Assembly: GCA_023266795.1 (NCBI GenBank)
Contig: JAHFPI010000022.1
Coordinates: forward strand, 7,731 to 14,662
DNA: 6,932 nt
Reading direction: 5' to 3'
Source: Rhodospirillales bacterium
GTDB taxonomy: Bacteria > Pseudomonadota > Alphaproteobacteria > Micavibrionales > UBA2020
In this document: piece after piece, positions 1 to 5,732 of the stretch
How the letters are laid out: the number at the start of each line of letters is the position of its first letter
Position numbering within the stretch: position 1 is the stretch's first letter
Notes under the pieces: generated by a model
Databases searched by the model: none
The model's input: only the letters and a program-made list of their open reading frames with translations
Told to the model about the DNA's origin: nothing
Translations under genes and position numbers: made by a program

Positions 1-1048
1 GTATCAATTCCGACGGCCATTTATCAAAATGGAGACCCAGCATGTGCTCGCGGATTTCCTCCGTGAACGGCATATACTCGCGCAAAGCCTCCCGTCCCCC
101 CCCTATCTTAGGGACTAATGTTTGCGTAACAATTAACCGCATTGTTTCCATAAGGGCAAAAGCACGTTCCGTACGCTCGGAAGGCTCGAAACTCGACACC
201 ATCCGGCGAATCGTCGCGGCGACGCCCGTCGTATGCACCGTCGAATAAACGATGTGGCCGGTCTGCCCCGCCTCGATGGCGGCGGAAATCGTCTCGCGGT
301 CGCGGGCTTCCCCCACCAGAATGATTTCCGGCTTGCGGCGCAGGGCGTTACGCACGCCGGCGGCAAACGTCGGCAGGTGGCGGGGAATCTCCGACTGAGC
401 CACCAGACTGCGGTTGCTGATAATCGTATCGTAGGTGAACTCGATCGGCGCTTCATAGGTCAGCAGCTTGCCGCAGCCATGCGGGCTTTCAATCAGCATC
501 CGGATGCCAGCGGCCAGCAGAGTCGATTTACCCGATCCCGTCGGCCCGGTCACCAGCACCAGACCCTGACGCGGCTTCCAGTTCTTGATAATGTCCGGCT
601 CCACTTTCAGCTGCTGCATCGTCGGCGGCGCCGACGGCAGCACCCGCATGGTGATCTGGATGCCGTCACGGCCATCAGCCAGTATCGCCGTCATGTTGAC
701 GCGGAAACGGGTGCGGGTAAACCTGTCTGTCATGATTTCGTAGGACAAGTCAATGTCGGTGCCGCCCGCCAATATGGCCAGAGCCTCGGCGCCGTAGATG
801 CGGCTGACCACAGCCGCCATGTCGGCGCCGTCGATCGAGCGGTAAGTGGACGGATAAAGGACGCCGTAAATTTCGCTGTAGACCGAGCGGTTGGTCTGGA
901 AAGTTATATCCGAAGCGTTCCTTTTGACGCACCACAGCAGGAACGGATCGACATGCGTCTCCAGAAAACGGTCAGGTTCCCCCGGCCACGTTTCCTTGAG
1001 ATCATCAATGCCTTTCTTGAGAAGACTTACCGGTCTGCCGGCTTCCAT
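1..1048 (-). CDS. dotB: DotB-type secretion ATPase of the Dot/Icm (IncI TraJ-like) T4BSS, C-terminus cut by the window edge
   Basis: Cytoplasmic hexameric AAA+/PilT-VirB11-like ATPase that energises type IVB secretion or conjugation. I translated 349 residues from the ATG at 1048 with no stop before base 1. The Legionella protein is about 377 aa, so roughly the last 25-30 residues are missing. Visible motifs are the Walker A GPTGSGKST at residues 168-176, an acidic Asp-box region around YEAPIEF (198-204), the Walker B ILVGEARD (243-250) and the His-box AGQTGHIVYSTVHT (260-273). The N-terminal 150 residues match the DotB/PilT N-terminal domain in outline. The start overlaps the end of dotC by 22 nt, and an AGGGGC purine run precedes the ATG, so translation is probably coupled to dotC. 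The order dotD-dotC-dotB is that of the Legionella operon and of traH-traI-traJ on IncI plasmids. The family assignment is firm; the exact start is probable. Confidence 0.93.
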   Translation of the reverse strand, partial: MEAGRPVSLLKKGIDDLKETWPGEPDRFLETHVDPFLLWCVKRNASDITFQTNRSVYSEIYGVLYPSTYRSIDGADMAAVVSRIYGAEALAILAGGTDIDLSYEIMTDRFTRTRFRVNMTAILADGRDGIQITMRVLPSAPPTMQQLKVEPDIIKNWKPRQGLVLVTGPTGSGKSTLLAAGIRMLIESPHGCGKLLTYEAPIEFTYDTIISNRSLVAQSEIPRHLPTFAAGVRNALRRKPEIILVGEARDRETISAAIEAGQTGHIVYSTVHTTGVAATIRRMVSSFEPSERTERAFALMETMRLIVTQTLVPKIGGGREALREYMPFTEEIREHMLGLHFDKWPSELI

Positions 1049-2217
1049 AGCTCTGCCCCTGTCAGGAATTGCGAGGGGCCGGTTATCCTGACCGCACGAT
1101 CGCCCACCCGCATCTGGTTCTTGTCACCGGTTACACCCCGGTCTTCATGCATGGCATAGGGCGCTGAAATCATCCCCTGCGCCAGCAGCATCCTGTAGCG
1201 CACCATGCCGTTATACTCCGCCACCAGCAGATTGACGTTCGATTCAAAAATCTGTTCGGCCTGTTCGGTGCCGGCATTCCAGCCCTGCGCCACCCAGCTG
1301 CTCCAGTCGGCCTGCTCCTGCTTGTTTTTCGGCCACAGCACATGCGGCGGCGGCGGCACTTCCGACCATGTCTGGATCAGGTACTGCCGCCAGTCGCGCG
1401 GCGCGGAAACGATCTTTGCCGTCTTGTTGATGTCGAACACCTTGTCGGCCACAGCCGCTTCGGTGCCGCCATCGGTGATGACCAGCGCATCGACGGATTC
1501 TTTCACAATCGGCGGCTCGATCAGCAGGCCGGAAGCAGTCTTGACCAGCAGCGACCGGAAATCGAATACCCTGTCGAGCACCGCATCAAATCCCCGCATA
1601 CGCTCCATGATCTGATAGTTGCGCTTGGCCAAACCGCCGCGTGCGCCGTAGGACAACGCCGCTTCCCGTTGCGCCGCCTTGCGCATGTCGAGGGCGATTT
1701 CCTTGTTGACGGGATCGTCGGAGATGCTGTGCGCCGCATCGGCGTTAAACTTGTTGACCTGCTGCAGCGCATCCATCTCGGGCGGGGGCGTTTCCTGTCC
1801 CATGCCCGTTTCATCGGCGGCGCCCTTGGCGGCCGCAGCAGAGCCCTCACGCTGCAAACGCGCCTGCTCGGCCAGCTTGTTCGCCTTGTAGCGTGAACTG
1901 TTCGGATCCGAGGCGCTGCCGAGATCGGGTTCCTTGGGCTGCTGGTCGTTGGAAAGCGGGGCACCCGGATCCCCTACCGGTATCTGGAGCGCGGCCTGCA
2001 TCCCCTGCAAAAAGGAGGCTCTGTCAATCGCCTTCTGCGCGATGATGTTGGCGTCGGCGGCAGCAGTAGAATTGGTGGTGCCTGTAGCAGGAACTGAAGC
2101 AGGCGCTTCGCTCATCGGCATTTGCGAAAAAGAAGGGGACGTCAGAAAAATTCCGCACAGGAAAATTCCGGCCAGCGGAACGGATTTTTTTATCTTAACC
2201 ACCGGAAACAGGCGCAT
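1027..2217 (-). CDS. dotC: DotC (IncI TraI-like) T4BSS outer-membrane core protein with a long N-terminal extension
   Basis: DotC works with DotD and DotH in the outer-membrane core of type IVB systems. The chosen ATG at 2217 gives 396 aa and follows GTGGAG with 7 nt spacing. It lies 23 nt inside the end of dotD. An ATG further upstream at 2337 would add 40 residues that only mirror the dotD frame. Residues 1-31 look like a signal peptide: KIKK, then a hydrophobic stretch, then SPSFS before Q32. The conserved DotC part runs from about residue 180 (AQREAALSYGARGGLAKRN, VFDFRSLL at 217-224, EPPIVKES, RDWRQYL at 274-280, then PPPPHVLWPK) to the end. Residues 32-175 are Ala/Pro/Gln/Glu-rich and absent from the about 300-aa Legionella protein. 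The Cys at 21 does not sit in a proper lipobox (IFLC), so unlike Legionella DotC this may not be a lipoprotein. TAA stop. Confidence 0.9.
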   Translation of the reverse strand: MRLFPVVKIKKSVPLAGIFLCGIFLTSPSFSQMPMSEAPASVPATGTTNSTAAADANIIAQKAIDRASFLQGMQAALQIPVGDPGAPLSNDQQPKEPDLGSASDPNSSRYKANKLAEQARLQREGSAAAAKGAADETGMGQETPPPEMDALQQVNKFNADAAHSISDDPVNKEIALDMRKAAQREAALSYGARGGLAKRNYQIMERMRGFDAVLDRVFDFRSLLVKTASGLLIEPPIVKESVDALVITDGGTEAAVADKVFDINKTAKIVSAPRDWRQYLIQTWSEVPPPPHVLWPKNKQEQADWSSWVAQGWNAGTEQAEQIFESNVNLLVAEYNGMVRYRMLLAQGMISAPYAMHEDRGVTGDKNQMRVGDRAVRITGPSQFLTGAELWKPADR

Positions 2218-2683
2218 AATCCAACTCCACAATCCGGCGATCCGGGTCCACGACAATATTGGCGCGCTGGCCCGCCTGCAGGCCGATGTCGCGCAGCACT
2301 TCAACAACCGACTTCTCCCGCGCCATGATTGAAACAACCACCGGCACCGGCGGTCTGTCGCCGCTCACCTGCAGCTGATAACCGGCGCGATCCGCCATGG
2401 AACGGGCGATCGGCTCGATCGGGCCCACCCAGTCCACCGACACCGTCCGGCGCAATTCCTGCGGCGCGGAAGGCGGCATCTGCACGACGACGCCGGGATT
2501 TCTCGCCTGCTCGACGGAGGCCAGCGTTTGCAGCGCGGCCGAAGCCTTGTCCACCGCAGAGGCGAGACGCAGCGCCACGGGATCCGGTTCCGCCACAAGC
2601 TGTTGATCTACCTTGTATTGCGCGCAGGCGGCAAGCGTGCACAGAGAGACCGCCGCAAATAGAACTGAAAATTTTCTGTTCAT
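2195..2683 (-). CDS. dotD: DotD (IncI TraH-like) T4BSS outer-membrane lipoprotein
   Basis: DotD is a small lipoprotein that targets DotC and DotH to the outer membrane in type IVB systems. The ATG at 2683 gives 162 aa, very close to the Legionella length of about 163. A GGAAG Shine-Dalgarno lies 7 nt upstream (2691-2695). A farther ATG at 2725 would put 14 extra residues before the signal peptide and has no such support. The N-terminus is a textbook lipoprotein signal: MNRKF, a hydrophobic core, then the lipobox LAAC with Cys20 as the lipidated residue. The C-terminal half (about 85-160) resembles the DotD secretin-N0-like fold: VDWVGPIEPIARSMADRAGY, then VSIMAREKSVVEVLRDIG and IVVDPDRRIVELDY. 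It is the first gene of the overlapping dotD-dotC-dotB block. The call rests on the lipobox, length, fold-like pattern and position. Confidence 0.87.
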   Translation of the reverse strand: MNRKFSVLFAAVSLCTLAACAQYKVDQQLVAEPDPVALRLASAVDKASAALQTLASVEQARNPGVVVQMPPSAPQELRRTVSVDWVGPIEPIARSMADRAGYQLQVSGDRPPVPVVVSIMAREKSVVEVLRDIGLQAGQRANIVVDPDRRIVELDYAPVSGG

Positions 2684-2740
2684 ACGAATACTTCCACCAC
2701 CGCCCAAATTTGTGTCATGACGCACCCCGTTACAGATGGT

Positions 2741-2774
2741 AACTTGTTTCGGAGATATTTCAAAGAGACAAGTT
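2741..2774. repeat. Imperfect inverted repeat between the transglycosylase gene and dotD
   Basis: The arms AACTTGTTTC (2741-2750) and GAGACAAGTT (2765-2774) pair over 10 bp with one G-T wobble on the plus strand (a C-A mismatch on the minus strand) around a 14-nt loop. It begins within the transglycosylase stop codon and fills much of the 89-nt gap before dotD. A second small palindrome, GTTAC-AGATG-GTAAC, overlaps it at 2729-2743. There is no U-tract on the minus strand, so it is not a standard intrinsic terminator. It could be an operator, an RNA-processing or attenuation structure, or chance. Confidence 0.4.
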
Positions 2775-3228
2775 AGCCTCGGTTGCGCGACGGCCTTGCC
2801 GAGGCAATCAGGTCATCCGGACGGCGCACGAGCCGGTACCGCTGCATCGCGCCGATCACTTTTTGCCGGTAATTATGACCAAGATACGGGGTGGCAGAAT
2901 GATAATGGGCGATTCCCATGGATAAGCTGCCGGTTTCGTTCATCTTGCGGCGCAAAATCCAGGCGCCGACGCCGATATTGATACAGGGATTGTCCCGCAC
3001 CTCGCGCAGCGCCACACGCTCCTGAACGCCCCAATAGCGGGCTAATTCCGGAATCCAGATCGTATTGATCTGCATCGGCCCCAGATCGTAGGTATTGTTG
3101 GTATTACGCACTGCCTGACCGATACTGCCGCCCTCGACATTGAGAATGCCGAGAATCACCGAAGGAGGCACGGCATAAGTCTGGGCCGCTGCAAAAATAC
3201 AAATCGCCAGCGCCTGTGGTGTAATCAT
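2773..3228 (-). CDS. Lytic transglycosylase (SLT/goose-lysozyme-like domain) associated with the T4SS
   Basis: A 151-aa protein that is essentially a single lytic-transglycosylase domain, predicted to cleave peptidoglycan and open a path for the secretion channel. Motifs in order are the catalytic Glu32 in ILNVEGG (28-34), TYDLGPMQIN at 46-55 (the family's G-x-MQIN substrate-groove motif), the cysteine in NPCINIGVGAWIL (80-92) and MGIAHYHSAT (104-113), equivalent to the A-x-N/H-Y-S segment. The N-terminus ITPQALAICIFAAAQTYAVPP is hydrophobic but short and has no clear cleavage site. Export may therefore use the T4SS or an uncleaved helix. The ATG at 3228 has an AGGGGGG Shine-Dalgarno about 6 nt upstream; an earlier ATG five bases away reads straight into TGA. 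It lies 14 nt after the stop of the Dsb-like gene, so the two are almost certainly co-transcribed. Single-domain enzymes of this type are usual in conjugative and T4BSS clusters. Confidence 0.9.
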   Translation of the reverse strand: MITPQALAICIFAAAQTYAVPPSVILGILNVEGGSIGQAVRNTNNTYDLGPMQINTIWIPELARYWGVQERVALREVRDNPCINIGVGAWILRRKMNETGSLSMGIAHYHSATPYLGHNYRQKVIGAMQRYRLVRRPDDLIASARPSRNRG

Positions 3229-3242
3229 GACATCCCCCCTCT

Positions 3243-4091
3243 TTACTTCAAAAACTCTGCCATCAGCAGCATGATATTTCCAGACCGCCCGGCAATGGCT
3301 GTCAGTATGCCATCTCCCGGCCTCCGATACAATGTAAACGGCGGCATCGGTAATTTTCCATCACGCGCCAGCGTTGTGTTAGCGTCCAGCTTTGAATAAG
3401 CATCGGCCTTAATTTTATCTTTGGATAGGGCTGTCGTGTCTCCCCCGACATAAGCCCGCCAGGCCTCTTCCGGATTTTCGACCGACAATAAGGCCGCGCC
3501 CGCATCGCGATTCTCCTGCATCTGGCCGAAGGGCACCAGCCGTACCTGCAGCTTGCCTTGTTTGACAAAGTTTTCCAGATCCTTCCAGAAAGCCTGACAG
3601 TGGCCGCAATTCACGTTGATGAATATATAGAGATACGGCGCCGTGCTGTCGCCCAAAGCGACCCAGCTGGATTTTTCAGTCTGCGCATAAAATTTTTCCG
3701 ACTTCGATGAGGAATTTTCGGCGCCGTCAGCGGCGGCCTGTGATCCGGAGATCCTTTGTTTGTAGGCCTCAAGCTGTTTCTGCGTCTCCAATATGCCATC
3801 CGGAGAGAACAGGACGCCGAGAATCAGCGCCCCATCGGGAGTGGTATAGACGGTTTCCACCTGTTTTTTGTCGTCTTTTTCCTTGGTAATCACCCAGCCG
3901 TCCAGACCGTAGACATGCCCGAGAAATTCCACCTTGCCGCCGTCAGTTTCGAACTTTTTCAAAACTGGCGGGCGCATCGACTCCGGCTCTGACGACTGTG
4001 CGAACGACACCGACGCCGCTCCCAGCAGGCCCGCCAGCAGCAGCCCCAGAAAAATTATTTTAAACCCGCTTATGCGCACACCCAGAATCAT
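3243..4091 (-). CDS. Periplasmic DsbC/DsbG-like thiol:disulfide protein of the T4SS cluster (TrbB-like role)
   Basis: A 282-aa exported thioredoxin-fold protein. Residues 1-31 are a signal peptide: a long Leu/Gly/Ala core ending VSFA before Gln32. Residues 35-110 form an N-terminal domain with DsbC/DsbG-like features (a LKKFETDGGKVEFLGHVYGL stretch, then VYTTPDGALILGVLFSPDG). A Ser/Ala-rich linker at about 115-131 follows. The thioredoxin domain carries the redox motif C162-G-H-C165 in INVNCGHCQ, and the likely cis-proline is in PMPPFTLY (248-255). The probable job is isomerising or oxidising disulfides in periplasmic T4SS parts. TrbB of IncI plasmids is a functional parallel. The start is uncertain: GGGG is only 1 nt before the ATG at 4091, and a GTG at 4079 is 13 nt from it. 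An in-frame TAG four codons upstream rules out a longer form. First gene after the ankyrin array. Confidence 0.82.
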   Translation of the reverse strand: MILGVRISGFKIIFLGLLLAGLLGAASVSFAQSSEPESMRPPVLKKFETDGGKVEFLGHVYGLDGWVITKEKDDKKQVETVYTTPDGALILGVLFSPDGILETQKQLEAYKQRISGSQAAADGAENSSSKSEKFYAQTEKSSWVALGDSTAPYLYIFINVNCGHCQAFWKDLENFVKQGKLQVRLVPFGQMQENRDAGAALLSVENPEEAWRAYVGGDTTALSKDKIKADAYSKLDANTTLARDGKLPMPPFTLYRRPGDGILTAIAGRSGNIMLLMAEFLK

Positions 4092-4123
4092 TCCCCAAGC
4101 CTAATGCAGTTTTCACGGAGTCA

Positions 4124-4137
4124 CAATTGGCGAATTG
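4124..4137. repeat. Short palindrome CAATT-GGCG-AATTG in the leader of the Dsb-like gene
   Basis: A perfect 5-bp inverted repeat with a 4-nt centre lies about 33 nt upstream of the Dsb-like start and downstream of the extended -10 candidate. It is the size of a small repressor half-site pair but could be chance. It is too weak, and lacks a U-tract, to be called a terminator. Confidence 0.25.
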
Positions 4138-4159
4138 CTCCCCAGCGACGCCACTTTCC

Positions 4160-4168
4160 ATTATAACA
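4160..4168 (-). promoter_or_regulatory. Candidate extended -10 promoter for the Dsb-SLT-dotDCB genes
   Basis: Read on the minus strand, the bases are TGTTATAAT, a perfect TGn-TATAAT extended -10 element. It sits in the most AT-rich stretch of the window, immediately after the stop codon of the last ankyrin gene. No good -35 hexamer is visible 16-18 nt upstream, which is usual for extended -10 promoters. A start near 4153 would leave a leader of about 60 nt before the Dsb-like gene. The match is by eye only; read-through from the array remains possible. Confidence 0.5.
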
Positions 4169-4537
4169 TTATTTGGATAAATAACATAATCCGAGATTAG
4201 CGGCGGGAGAAATGTTGAGAGGGCGGCCAGCGCGGATGGGCTTTTCCAGACCCTTGTGACAATCCGTATCCTTAAGCCATTGCGCGTGTTTTTCAGCCTG
4301 TTCTGCAATATCCGCAAGGCGTCGCTGTTTTTGTATTTCAGGCCATTCTTTCAAAAGCACCATCATTTTCCTGTAATGCTCCACCTCGGAGGGCCTGATC
4401 TCCTGGGCATAATTGAGGGCTGAGCGGCCAAAGTTATCCCTCTGGTTAATATCAGCCCCCGCTTCCAGCAGCATTTTGACAGTGTCGTAATAGGCACCGC
4501 GGTCAGAGCGCTTGAGGATATGCATAAGAGCCGTCAT
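4169..4537 (-). CDS. Ankyrin array gene E, C-terminal part, after a frameshift; overlaps E N-terminal part by ATGA
   Basis: 122 aa beginning in the middle of an ankyrin repeat (MTALMHILK), which is not how a natural member of this family begins. Residues 18-31 (DTVKMLLEAGADIN) finish that repeat and DNFGRSALNYA (34-44) starts the next. The family C-terminal box follows: EWPEIQK at 64-70, HAQWL at 83-87, TDCHKGLEKPI from 90. The tail (ISPAANLGLCYLSK) differs from the RRKDLAP tail of other members, consistent with no further ankyrin gene downstream. The ATG overlaps the preceding TGA (4534-4537), so coupled re-initiation could make this as a separate polypeptide. The simplest reading is that it is the 3' half of one about 305-codon gene. 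TAA stop. It ends beside the extended -10 promoter. Confidence 0.8.
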   Translation of the reverse strand: MTALMHILKRSDRGAYYDTVKMLLEAGADINQRDNFGRSALNYAQEIRPSEVEHYRKMMVLLKEWPEIQKQRRLADIAEQAEKHAQWLKDTDCHKGLEKPIRAGRPLNISPAANLGLCYLSK

Positions 4538-5088
4538 TCCAAAGTGTAGTCGCGCTGATTGATTTCAGCTCCCGCGTCTAATAGCAATTTTATACTATCT
4601 TCGCGGCCGTGTTCCGCCGCGCAGATAAGCGCCGTAGCGCCATTTCTCACTGTCTCATCGACCCTGGCGCCCGCTTTCAACAGTAGGGCCACATTGTCCT
4701 CACGACCGTATTTCGCCGCCAGCATCAGGACTGTCTCGCCGTAGTTGTCTCTTTGGTTCGGATCGGCGCTATGCTTCAGCAATAGTTCCATCATGTCTGG
4801 ATACCAGCGCGCCGCACATTCTACAGTCGTTATTTCATTGACGCTCGAAAGATTTACATCCGCTCCCCGCTCTAGCAATAGTGACACGCACTCTATATGG
4901 CCCTTCAACGCTGCATTGACCAGAGCTGTGGAGCCTTTTTTGTCTTTTGCATTGGCCGCATCTTTGTATTTATCCAGAAACTTTTTAACCGCCGGGATAT
5001 TGCCTTCCTTTGCATGCCGGCAAAAAGCATCAACCGCCTTTTGCGAAGGCCGGGAATTAAACTGATTTTTCAGTTTATCAAAGATCAC
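4534..5088 (-). CDS. Ankyrin array gene E, N-terminal part, GTG start, ended early by a frameshift
   Basis: 184 aa starting at GTG (5088), which overlaps the TGA of gene D in the tetranucleotide GTGA. The start is fixed by homology: residues 3-20 (FDKLKNQFNSRPSQKAVD) align position for position with the N-terminal box of C and D. An AAGGA Shine-Dalgarno lies 9 nt upstream (5098-5102). A longer reading from an ATG at 5181 would only translate the C-terminal codons of gene D in the wrong frame. A degenerate first repeat (20-45) is followed by ankyrin repeats at about 51-79 (GSTALVNAALKGH, LLLERGADVN), 84-111, 116-143 and 149-177 (NGATALICAAEHGR, LLLDAGAEIN). The protein breaks off in the next repeat at INQRDYTLE. 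The missing remainder lies in another frame immediately downstream (4537-4169). Gene E would be the longest member if intact. Function unknown; likely a protein-binding scaffold or effector. Confidence 0.85.
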   Translation of the reverse strand: MIFDKLKNQFNSRPSQKAVDAFCRHAKEGNIPAVKKFLDKYKDAANAKDKKGSTALVNAALKGHIECVSLLLERGADVNLSSVNEITTVECAARWYPDMMELLLKHSADPNQRDNYGETVLMLAAKYGREDNVALLLKAGARVDETVRNGATALICAAEHGREDSIKLLLDAGAEINQRDYTLE

Positions 5089-5465
5089 GGCGCTAAATCC
5101 TTTTTGCGGGGAAGATTGAACGGATGGACGGCGCGGATGGGCCTTTCCAGCCCCTTGTGACAATTCGTTTTTTCCAGCCACTGTGCATGTTGTTCTGCTT
5201 TTTGCTGTTTTTGTTTTTCAGGCCATTGCTCAAGCAGTATGGCCGCTTCGGTTTCGCCCACATCCCGCGCCATCTGCGCGGCGGTAGATCCCTGTTTGTT
5301 CCGCGCATCAACCGCCGCGCCAGCTTCCAGCAATGCCTGTATAATATCTTCGGCGCCCTTTAGTGCGGCCAGCATGAGAGATGTCTCGCCGCGCAAATTC
5401 TTTGCATCGACGGCAGCGCCCCGCTCCAGCAGAAGCTCTGCAATATGCCCATACGCAGCATGCAT
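5085..5465 (-). pseudogene. Ankyrin array gene D, C-terminal part, downstream of the in-frame amber codon
   Basis: The open frame continues directly from the amber codon at 5475-5477 and is in the same frame as the N-terminal part. The first ATG after the stop is at 5465, giving 126 aa (MHAAYGH...). It holds the rest of an ankyrin repeat (AELLLERGAAVDAKN), repeats at about residues 114-142 and 147-167 of the joined protein, and the family C-terminal box (EQWPEKQKQQ at 168-177, HAQWLEKTNCHKGL from 182, PIRAVHPFN). The tail is PRKKDLAP. No Shine-Dalgarno sits before the ATG at 5465, and it lies inside a repeat, so independent translation is doubtful. It would be expressed through suppression or read-through of the TAG, or not at all. 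TGA stop overlaps the GTG start of gene E. Confidence 0.8.
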
Positions 5466-5474
5466 CAGTGCCGA

Positions 5475-5732
5475 CTAGCCACCCATACTCGTTTTATTGA
5501 CGTCAGCGCCGTGATCGAGCAGCAATTCAAGAACAGTCTGGTATCCATACTCCGCCGCCTCGATCAGGGCTGTATTCCCGTATTTAGCCTTTTCATTAAC
5601 TGCGCCGCTGTATTGGTTCAGAAATTTTTTAACCTGTGTAATATCCCCCGCGTGAGCAGCCGCCACAAAGGCATCAACCTCTTCCTGAGAGGGTGTAGAA
5701 TTAAACTGCTTTTGCAGGCTGGCGGCGCTCAT
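5475..5732 (-). CDS. Ankyrin array gene D, N-terminal part, ended by an in-frame amber codon
   Basis: 85 aa from the ATG at 5732, whose ATGA overlaps the stop of gene C. The start is set by the N-terminal box (SLQKQFNSTPSQEEVDAF at residues 5-22), shared with its paralogues. A degenerate helical first repeat (23-45) is followed by one full ankyrin repeat (YGNTALIEAAEYGY to LLLDHGADVN, 51-79) and then NKTSMGG before TAG. In paralogue C the equivalent position is Trp126 in SGWTTLM; here it would be Trp86 followed by SALMHAA. A single G-to-A change turns TGG into TAG. The Shine-Dalgarno is weaker than at sister genes (AAAAGA at 5742-5747, where others have AAGGA). The unbroken product would be 215 aa, close to C. 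Confidence 0.8.
   Translation of the reverse strand: MSAASLQKQFNSTPSQEEVDAFVAAAHAGDITQVKKFLNQYSGAVNEKAKYGNTALIEAAEYGYQTVLELLLDHGADVNKTSMGG

Noticed and set aside
233..1159. Long plus-strand open frame (308 codons) opposite dotB and the end of dotC
   Set aside because: It is antisense to a clear ATPase with all motifs, is Arg/His/Gln-rich with no domain pattern, and is explained by the GC-rich codon bias of the other strand.
2218..2337. Upstream ATG for dotC
   Set aside because: The 40 added residues lie wholly within dotD in another frame and would bury the signal peptide; the ATG at 2217 has GTGGAG at good spacing.
2684..2725. Upstream ATG for dotD
   Set aside because: It would place a Gly-rich stretch before the lipoprotein signal; the ATG at 2683 has GGAAG upstream and gives the family length.
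4060..4317. Minus-strand frame of 85 codons spanning the end of gene E and the start of the Dsb-like gene
   Set aside because: It reads the C-terminal box of gene E and the promoter gap out of frame, has no Shine-Dalgarno, and its residues show no pattern.
5089..5181. Upstream ATG extension of gene E (and the like extension of gene D to 5825)
   Set aside because: The extra residues are the tail codons of the preceding gene in the wrong frame. Homology and the GTGA/ATGA overlaps with AAGGA-like sites place the starts at 5088 and 5732.
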